Below, piece by piece: positions 57,919-64,000 of a DNA stretch of 64,000 bases. Source of the DNA: Marinomonas rhodophyticola (GTDB lineage: Bacteria > Pseudomonadota > Gammaproteobacteria > Pseudomonadales > Marinomonadaceae); NCBI RefSeq assembly GCF_026113935.1, contig NZ_JAPEUL010000009.1:516501-580500 (forward strand), read 5' to 3'. Position numbers and translations under genes: made by a program. Position 1 is the stretch's first letter. The number at the start of each line of letters is the position of its first letter. The notes under the pieces were generated by a model. That model was not told the DNA's origin. It saw nothing but the letters and a program-made list of their open reading frames with translations, and searched no databases.

Positions 57919-57950
57919 AAAAACACCCCACACAGAGGACCTGTGTAGGG
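57919..57950 (-). terminator. Terminator after ahpF
   Basis: On the minus strand CCCTACACAG and CTGTGTGGGG form a stem with a GTCCT loop, followed by TGTTTTTG. Confidence 0.8.
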
Positions 57951-57979
57951 CGTTGGCGTGTTGGAACGCGCTTTTTTGC

Positions 57980-59527
57980 TTAGTTGCGAATCAGGTAGTC
58001 GAATGCGCCTAGGGCGGCATTGGCACCAGATCCCATGGAAATGATGATTTGCTTGTACGGTGCGGTTGTTACGTCACCCGCGGCGAACACGCCCTCCATG
58101 GAGGTACGACCATGCGCATCGACAACTACCTCACCACGATTGGTTAGCTCTAGCGTATCGCGCAGGAACTCACTGTTTGGTACTAAGCCAATTTGCACGA
58201 AGATACCTGCAACATCCACAAGGTGAGATTCATCGGTTAGGCGGTCTGTGTATTTCAAACCGATAACACGTTGTCCATCACCTAATACTTCCGTGGTCAT
58301 GGCGTTTTTGATGATGGTGACGTTGGGCAAAGATTGCGCTTTTTTCACCAATACATCGTCGGCACGTAAGGTGTCACTAAATTCCAGTACGGTCACGTGT
58401 TCAACGATACCAGCCAAGTCGATGGCGGCTTCGATACCAGAGTTACCACCACCGATCACGGCCGTTTTCTTGCCTTTGAATAATGGGCCGTCACAGTGTG
58501 GACAGTACGCCACGCCTTTGTTGCGGTATTCTTGCTCGCCCGGTACGTTCATTTCTCTCCAGCGTGCACCTGTTGCCAAGATAACGGATTTACTTTTCAG
58601 AATGGCGCCGTTTTCAAGCTCCACTTCAACCAAGTCTTTCTTCTCTAGGCGAACGGCTTTTTGCGTTTTCATCAGATCAACATCGTAATCGAGAACGTGT
58701 TGCTCAAGACCTGCGACCAGTTTTGGGCCGTCGGTGGCTTTTACCGAGATAAAGTTTTCAATCGCCATGGTGTCAGACACTTGGCCCCCGAAGCGTTCAG
58801 CAACCACACCAGTGCGAATGCCTTTACGCGCTGCGTAAATCGCGGCGGCTGCGCCTGCTGGGCCACCACCAACGACTAATACATCGTATGGGGCTTTTTC
58901 AGATAGCTCGGCAGCTTGTTTGTCTGCGGCGCCGGTATCGACTTTGTTTAGAATCTCATCCAATGTCATGCGACCTTGGCCGAAATGCTCACCGTTTAGG
59001 AAGACGGCGGGTACGCCCATGATATTGCGCTCGGTGATTTCGTTTTGGAATACGCCACCGTCAATCATGGTTGCCGTGATTTTAGGGTTTAGCACGGACA
59101 TTAGGTTTACCGCTTGCACAACGTCTGGACAGTTATGACAAGAGAGGGAAATGTACACCTCAAAATTTAATTCGCGGTCCAGTCCTTTGATTTGCTCAAG
59201 AACGGTTTGTGCCGCTTTGGATGGGTGACCACCTGCTTGCAATAGCGCCAATACCAAAGAGGTAAATTCGTGGCCCATTGGGATGCCTGCAAAACGAACG
59301 CGTGGTGCTTGACCTTGTGGTGCAATGGCCATTTGTGGCGCACGACCTGCTGGGTTTTCGTCTACAGACAAGGAAATTTTATCGCTGCGTAACTCGATAA
59401 TTTCACGAGCTAGGCTAAGTAATTCTTCAGATTTCGCTGAACCGTTTGTGGACACAGTAATCTCAATCGGATTAACGATGTTTTGTAGGTATGTGCCCAA
59501 CTGTTGTTTGATGTTTGCGTCTAACAT
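57980..59527 (-). CDS. ahpF: Alkyl hydroperoxide reductase subunit F
   Basis: The 515-residue NADH-dependent flavoprotein recycles AhpC. The N-terminal double thioredoxin fold carries CHNC (about residue 129), the FAD site is [21 protein letters not shown] and the redox CPHC is within [16 protein letters not shown]-binding is marked by [17 protein letters not shown]. All domains are present at full length. It is encoded 189 bp downstream of ahpC, separated by a hairpin, so it may be partly uncoupled from the ahpC promoter. Confidence 0.96.
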   Translation of the reverse strand: MLDANIKQQLGTYLQNIVNPIEITVSTNGSAKSEELLSLAREIIELRSDKISLSVDENPAGRAPQMAIAPQGQAPRVRFAGIPMGHEFTSLVLALLQAGGHPSKAAQTVLEQIKGLDRELNFEVYISLSCHNCPDVVQAVNLMSVLNPKITATMIDGGVFQNEITERNIMGVPAVFLNGEHFGQGRMTLDEILNKVDTGAADKQAAELSEKAPYDVLVVGGGPAGAAAAIYAARKGIRTGVVAERFGGQVSDTMAIENFISVKATDGPKLVAGLEQHVLDYDVDLMKTQKAVRLEKKDLVEVELENGAILKSKSVILATGARWREMNVPGEQEYRNKGVAYCPHCDGPLFKGKKTAVIGGGNSGIEAAIDLAGIVEHVTVLEFSDTLRADDVLVKKAQSLPNVTIIKNAMTTEVLGDGQRVIGLKYTDRLTDESHLVDVAGIFVQIGLVPNSEFLRDTLELTNRGEVVVDAHGRTSMEGVFAAGDVTTAPYKQIIISMGSGANAALGAFDYLIRN

Positions 59528-59679
59528 GATGTTTAACCCGTTTGTCGTTAAGTGAACAGTATTACAGTGCCGCTAAATTTCGAGCGTAAGATGTCGGACC
59601 ATCTTCGTTGTGGCCTGAGGTTCCATAGCTTGAAAAGGTGTTTGGGCTGTGTTTACCTTGCACTGGAAGGCAAAGCCCA

Positions 59680-59704
59680 GTGTTAGGCGTGGGGCGCCTA
59701 ACAC
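59680..59704 (-). terminator. Hairpin after ahpC (possible partial terminator)
   Basis: GTGTTAGGCG and CGCCTAACAC pair perfectly around a 5-nt loop, just past the ahpC stop. The following stretch is only moderately T-rich, so it may act as an attenuator or mRNA stabiliser between ahpC and ahpF. Confidence 0.6.
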
Positions 59705-59716
59705 ATTTGAAGGCGT

Positions 59717-60274
59717 TTAGATTTTGCCAACTAGGTCTAGAGATGGCGCAAGAGTCGCTTCACCTTCTTTCCATTTCGCTGGGCAAACTTCACCTGGGTG
59801 AGCCGCTACGTATTGTGCTGCTTTTACTTTGCGCATTAGGTCTTCAGCGTCACGACCGATACCTTCTGCTGTGATTTCCATCGCTTGGATGGTGCCTTCT
59901 GGGTCGATCAAGAAAGTCGCACGGTCTGCAAGACCTTGGCCTTCACGCATCACACCGAAGTTGTTGGTGATGTTGCCAGTTTGGTCGCCTACCATGTAGT
60001 AGTTGATTTTGCCGATGGTTTCAGAGCTGTCGTGCCATGCTTTGTGAGTGAAGTGTGTGTCTGTAGAAACAGAGAAAACTTCTACGCCGCGAGCTTGAAG
60101 ATCTGCGTAGTGGTCCGCTAGATCACCTAGTTCAGTTGGGCAAACGAAAGTGAAGTCAGCTGGGTAGAAGAAGAATACAGCCCATTTGCCTAGCACGTCT
60201 TTTTCAGAAATTTCTACGAATTCGCCGTTTTTAAAAGCTGTTGCGTTGAATGGTTTGATTTGTGTGTTGATCAT
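59717..60274 (-). CDS. ahpC: Alkyl hydroperoxide reductase subunit C (peroxiredoxin)
   Basis: The 185-residue typical 2-Cys peroxiredoxin detoxifies hydrogen peroxide and organic peroxides. The peroxidatic Cys is in [12 protein letters not shown] (about residue 47) and the resolving Cys is in [11 protein letters not shown] (about residue 165). ATG 60274 gives the family N-terminus (MINTQIKPF) and has an AGGAGA ribosome site. It lies downstream of a 37-bp OxyR-type site, so peroxide induction is likely. Confidence 0.97.
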   Translation of the reverse strand: MINTQIKPFNATAFKNGEFVEISEKDVLGKWAVFFFYPADFTFVCPTELGDLADHYADLQARGVEVFSVSTDTHFTHKAWHDSSETIGKINYYMVGDQTGNITNNFGVMREGQGLADRATFLIDPEGTIQAMEITAEGIGRDAEDLMRKVKAAQYVAAHPGEVCPAKWKEGEATLAPSLDLVGKI

Positions 60275-60346
60275 TGTGTTTCTCCTAATGTGTTTGAGTG
60301 CGTTACCAACAGGACTCATATTAGGGAAAACGAGAATATTAATAAA

Positions 60347-60383
60347 ATTGTTATTATCTAAAGTTTTAATTGCTAAAAACTAT
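60347..60383. promoter_or_regulatory. OxyR-type binding site
   Basis: Read on the ahpC strand: ATAG-TTTTTAG-CAAT-TAAAACT-TTAG-ATAATAA-CAAT, exactly 37 bp with 7-bp spacers. Both outer half-sites keep the T and A of the OxyR consensus (ATAGntnnnanCTAT). It is 73 bp before the ahpC start, with a TAATAT box about 23 bp downstream. Confidence 0.75.
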
Positions 60384-60391
60384 CAATCCAT

Positions 60392-61444
60392 TTAGTCAGG
60401 GTAGGCGGTACGGATTTTTTCTATTTCAGGCAAAATGTGCGGCAGCAGCTCGATGAGTTTGGGATCAAAGTGCTTCCCAGCATTTTCATTCATGTACTGC
60501 ATTGTGTCTTTGAGTGACCATGCTTCCTTATAAGGACGTTTTGATAACAAGGCATCCAATACGTCGGCGATAGCGACAATACGTCCTTCTAACGGAATAC
60601 TGTCTCCTTTGAGACCATATGGATAGCCAGTTCCATCCCATTTTTCGTGATGAGTTAAGGCAATGACTTCAGCCATTTTTAGCATTGGGTCGTCATCACA
60701 ATCACCTAAAATTTTGGCACCAAAAAGAGTGTGCTGTTTCATGATCTCCCACTCATCTGGATCGAGCTTTCCAGGTTTCAATAGAATGGAATCGGCAATG
60801 CCTATTTTACCTACATCGTGCATGGGAGCGGCATTAAAAAGCATTTCCACCCATTCGTTGTTACCGCCATAAACTTCAGCAAGCAGTCGGGAGTAGTGAC
60901 TCATGCGAATCACATGGGCGCCCGTTTCATTGTCTTTGTATTCTACGGCACGGCCTAGATGGTGAATGATGCGTAAGCGATTACGTTCTAATGACTGCGT
61001 GCGTTCTTTGACTTTGTCTTGCAGCTGTCTATTTTGGTTATATAGGGCAATGTGAGTACGAACTCGAGCTTTGACGCGAGGGGGACTAATGGGTTTGGTA
61101 ATGTAATCAACAGCACCCAATGCAAAACCTTGCTCTTCATCACAGGGGTTGGCCTTAGCGGTCACGAATAAGACGGGAATATCAGACGTAATGGGGTTGG
61201 CTTTTAATTGGCGGCAGACTTCGTAACCATCCATTTCTGGCATCATCACGTCCAATAAGATCATTTCTGGCTTGGGAAAGCTTTGGGCGATATGAAGTGC
61301 TTTTTTACCATTGGTCGCCACTTTAAGATCATAGTCGTTGCGTAGTGTCGCCGCCAATACATCAATATTATCGGGGGTATCGTCGACAATTAAAATGGTC
61401 GGTCTTTGTGGGCTATGTTCAGACATAAGGTCTCTATCAGTCAT
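60392..61444 (-). CDS. Response regulator with HD-GYP c-di-GMP phosphodiesterase domain
   Basis: The 350-residue RpfG-type protein has a receiver domain (ILIVDDTPDNIDVLAATLRN, the acceptor Asp in ILLDVMMPEMDGYEVC and a Lys in DYITKPISPP). An HD-GYP domain follows, with HDVGKIG and HHEKWDGTGYPYGLKG, the active-site pattern for c-di-GMP hydrolysis. It overlaps the hybrid kinase gene by 4 bases (ATGA) and is probably its output. Confidence 0.94.
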   Translation of the reverse strand: MTDRDLMSEHSPQRPTILIVDDTPDNIDVLAATLRNDYDLKVATNGKKALHIAQSFPKPEMILLDVMMPEMDGYEVCRQLKANPITSDIPVLFVTAKANPCDEEQGFALGAVDYITKPISPPRVKARVRTHIALYNQNRQLQDKVKERTQSLERNRLRIIHHLGRAVEYKDNETGAHVIRMSHYSRLLAEVYGGNNEWVEMLFNAAPMHDVGKIGIADSILLKPGKLDPDEWEIMKQHTLFGAKILGDCDDDPMLKMAEVIALTHHEKWDGTGYPYGLKGDSIPLEGRIVAIADVLDALLSKRPYKEAWSLKDTMQYMNENAGKHFDPKLIELLPHILPEIEKIRTAYPD

Positions 61445-64000
61445 GAGTTTTGGTCGGCCATCAAGATGTTAAGTTTGTCGATTGCCGTGTCAAAGTCATA
61501 ACGTGTAATGGCTTGACGGATAGCGTGGATAAGGTGACTTTTGTCTGTTCCTTCCAAGATCGCTTCTAGCTCCACAGCAACAATATCGGCATCCAGTTTA
61601 TCATTTGATAAAAGCTCGTACAGCTTGGCTGTTAGTGCTTGATAATACTCAGTGGACACGGGTTGTTGTGTTATTTTTGCGAGTGTTAATGTCTCTTTTT
61701 GTGTCTCTTTTTGTGCCTTTATCGGTGGCAGGACACGCAATAGCTCAGCTTCTAAGTCGGTAAGTGCATTTGCATAATTGGCCTCAGGGTTCTGGCAGAT
61801 AGTCTCTAACTCTGCGGCTTTTGTCATTACGTCCAGCATACCGATATTACCCGCATTACCTTTTAGTGTGTGTAGCAAACGAAGGGCATCCTCTCGCGTC
61901 TCTGCTCGATGCATCAAGCCTTTAAATTGAGCAATAAAGTCTTGCTGAGTGTCATAAAAACGGAATAGAAGTCGCCATAAAAACGCGACATCGTATTGTG
62001 TAACCGCGAGCCCCTGTTTTGATGTCAACGCCAACCAGCATATTTAAATTTTGTTGATCTTCCAAGCTTAATGCTTTTTTGTGCGACGTGGGCGGTAGTT
62101 GCACCATAGCTTGTGCCAGCTGACTCGGTTTGATCCATTTTTTTAATGTCTCAAACATGTCGTTGACTTGTATAGGCTTAGAAATATGGTCGTTCATGCC
62201 ACATTCTAAGACTTTTTCTTTATCACCAGATAGGGCGTTGGCGGTCATAGAAATAATCGGTAAGTCACGGTACTTGGGGTCTTTTCGGATAATTCGTGTC
62301 GCTGTGTAGCCATCCATGATGGGCATTTGACAATCCATAAGAATGCCGTCGTAGGTATTTTTTTCAAGTTTGTCTAGCGCTTCTTGGCCATTATTCGCGG
62401 TGTCGACGACGAGACCGTGATTGATCATCAGCTCTTGGGCCAGCTCTTGGTTAAGGAGGTTGTCTTCTACCAATAAAATGTGCGCTCCAACCAGTGTTCG
62501 AGTGTCAATCTGAGAGATCAAAGCATGTTTGATAGGTATGCCATGATCTAAGTGTAAGGCTTGGATCATGGCATCAAATAAGGATGATGGTGTCACTGGT
62601 TTGGTTAAGAAGCCAGCAATGTCAACCCCTTGGCTGGCGCGCCTTGCTTCTTCCAAGCTGTAAGCCGTCACCATGAGTACAGTTGGAAAGTCTTCAATCT
62701 CTTGGTGTTGTGCGTGTAGGGCGCGACAGGTTTCTATACCATCCATATTGGGCATTTGCCAATCAACTAATACCAAAGAAAATGGGTCGATTGTTTTGTT
62801 GATTTCTATGATGCGTAGTGCCTCTTCACCACTGTTAACAGAAGTCGCTCTGAGTCCAAAATTGTCGACGATGTTATGTAATATTTCTCTTGCTGAGTCA
62901 TTATCATCGATGATGAGAACTCGGTGTTTCAAGGGTAAATCTGGGGTATCTTGAGAGACCGTTTGGCTGCGCTCAAAGGGTAGCGTGAAATGAAATGTAC
63001 TGCCCTGATTAATGTGACTTTCAACCCAAATATTGCCACCCATTAGGTCGGTAATTTTCTTCGAGATCGCTAGGCCAAGGCCGGTACCGCCAAATTTACG
63101 TGTTGTTGATGAATCCGCTTGAGAGAAAGATTGAAAGAGACGCGACTGTTGTTCTTCTGTTATGCCTATGCCCGTATCTTTGACGCAGAAATGTAACACC
63201 AGTTGCTCTTGTTTTTGTTTGAGTAGGTGCGCCGAGATGATGATTTCACCTTGATTGGTAAACTTAATGGCGTTATTTCCTAAATTAAGCAAAATTTGCC
63301 TTAATCGCATGGGATCGCCAGTTAGATAAGATGGCAAGCTTGGAGAGAGATCAAACAGCAACTCAAGGGATTTCTCTTCGGCTTTCAACGACAGTATATT
63401 CGCTACATCAGAGAATACATCATCTATTCTGAAATCGATTTGTTCTATGTTTAGCTTGCCCGCTTCAATTTTGGAAAAGTCGAGAATATCATTGATAATA
63501 CCGAGCAACGAATTGGCCGAGTGACTGACTTTTTCGATATAGCCCCGTTGTTTATCATTTAGGTCTGTTAATAATGCTAAGTGAGACATTCCTATGATGG
63601 CGTTCATCGGTGTTCTGATTTCATGGCTCATGTTGGCAAGAAAATCACTTTTCGCTCGGTTTGCTTGCTCTGCTTCGTCTTTAGCGATTTCTAGCTCATG
63701 GGTTCGATTTTTCACCTCTACTTCAAGTTGCTCTTGGTGGGCAATTAAAGCATTTTCAGCCAGCTTACGTTGACGGATGTTGTGCCAAGTGCATAAGGTG
63801 GCTGGATGGTTGGAAATGGCGATACTGGCCATGGTGATTTCAGCAATGAGGGGTTGTTGATTCGCATCGGTAAACAGCCATTCGAAACGATGATAGCCTT
63901 GTTTTTCAACCTGCTCGATGATGGCTTCTAGCTTGTGAGAAGAGCGATATCCATTGGCTTGGAGCAATGGGCTGAGTTCGTCCATGGTTTTGTTTTTTAT
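61441..64000 (-). pseudogene. Hybrid sensor histidine kinase (HK-REC-REC-Hpt), partial and frameshifted
   Basis: This is a multidomain kinase. Its N-terminal sensor lies beyond the window, and only a PAS-like region is visible here. The H-box is [17 protein letters not shown], with HATPase ([35 protein letters not shown]). Two receivers follow: [15 protein letters not shown] and [15 protein letters not shown]. The C-terminal Hpt has LLHTLKGNAGNIGML. The frame shifts near 62010 in a C-run between the last receiver and Hpt. The phosphorelay probably ends at the overlapping HD-GYP regulator gene downstream. Confidence 0.88.

Noticed and set aside
1-64000. CRISPR arrays, rRNA, tRNA or intact insertion sequences
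   Set aside because: No regularly spaced repeats, cloverleaf-like or rRNA-like sequence or transposase frame was recognised by eye; a tRNA scan would be needed to exclude small RNA genes.

Overview
The window is a contiguous stretch of a marine gammaproteobacterial chromosome. Gene content and protein sequences look most like the Oceanospirillales, probably Marinomonas or a close relative; this is inference from gene content, not from a database search. Support comes from a polA-thrB-(NicO)-zur-znuCB neighbourhood like the one known in pseudomonads, the prlC-yheV pair, sstT, gcvR, an amylosucrase, and many chemoreceptors and c-di-GMP proteins. No rRNA, tRNA, CRISPR array or recognisable transposase was seen.

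Layout. 1-1.56 kb is an accessory insert between a displaced, silently diverged copy of the polA 3' end (1-117) and intact polA; it carries an Abi/HEPN-like gene and two covarying hairpin repeats. 1.6-8 kb: polA, a membrane GGDEF protein, thrB, a DUF1007 protein and a LysE exporter. 8-13 kb: a TetR regulator diverging from an RND efflux pair across a 28-bp palindrome. 13-17 kb: MarC, then a Zur-boxed zinc operon (NicO transporter, zur, znuC, znuB) in which three proteins carry His-rich extensions and znuA is missing. 17-22 kb: a two-component system behind a perfect Fur box, an orphan prepilin peptidase/TadE pair, a DUF454 protein and haem oxygenase. 22-27 kb: a chemoreceptor and a bufferin-type RiPP cluster (DUF2282 precursor, DUF692/MNIO enzyme, DUF2063 partner, DoxX) under an ECF sigma/zinc-finger anti-sigma pair. 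27-36 kb: gamma-carbonic anhydrase, prlC-yheV, an AT-rich HipA-like kinase/DUF3037 pair, amylosucrase, a DUF3750 lipoprotein and a nitroreductase. 36-42 kb: sstT, a chemoreceptor, MFS, gcvR, and LysR/EamA. 42-47 kb: an overlapping operon of three photolyase/cryptochrome genes. 47-52 kb: yjdM, a chemoreceptor, DUF3817, GNAT, a class C acid phosphatase and yefM-yoeB. 52-58 kb: DUF3237, LysR, an alpha/beta hydrolase and a tripartite tricarboxylate transporter with fused TctA-TctB. 58-64 kb: ahpCF behind a 37-bp OxyR-type site, then an HD-GYP regulator and a hybrid histidine kinase that runs off the window.

How they work together. Several groups serve metal and redox stress: zinc (Zur operon), iron (Fur box, haem oxygenase), probably copper (bufferin) and peroxide (AhpCF/OxyR). 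UV repair and light response form another block. The two accessory modules, the polA-linked Abi insert and the HipA/DUF3037 pair, are the likeliest defence or toxin-type systems.

Caution on quality: at least 19 apparent single-base frameshifts interrupt otherwise well-conserved genes, about one per 3.4 kb. These are more likely sequence errors than true decay, so entries typed as pseudogene are broken as written but may be intact in the organism.
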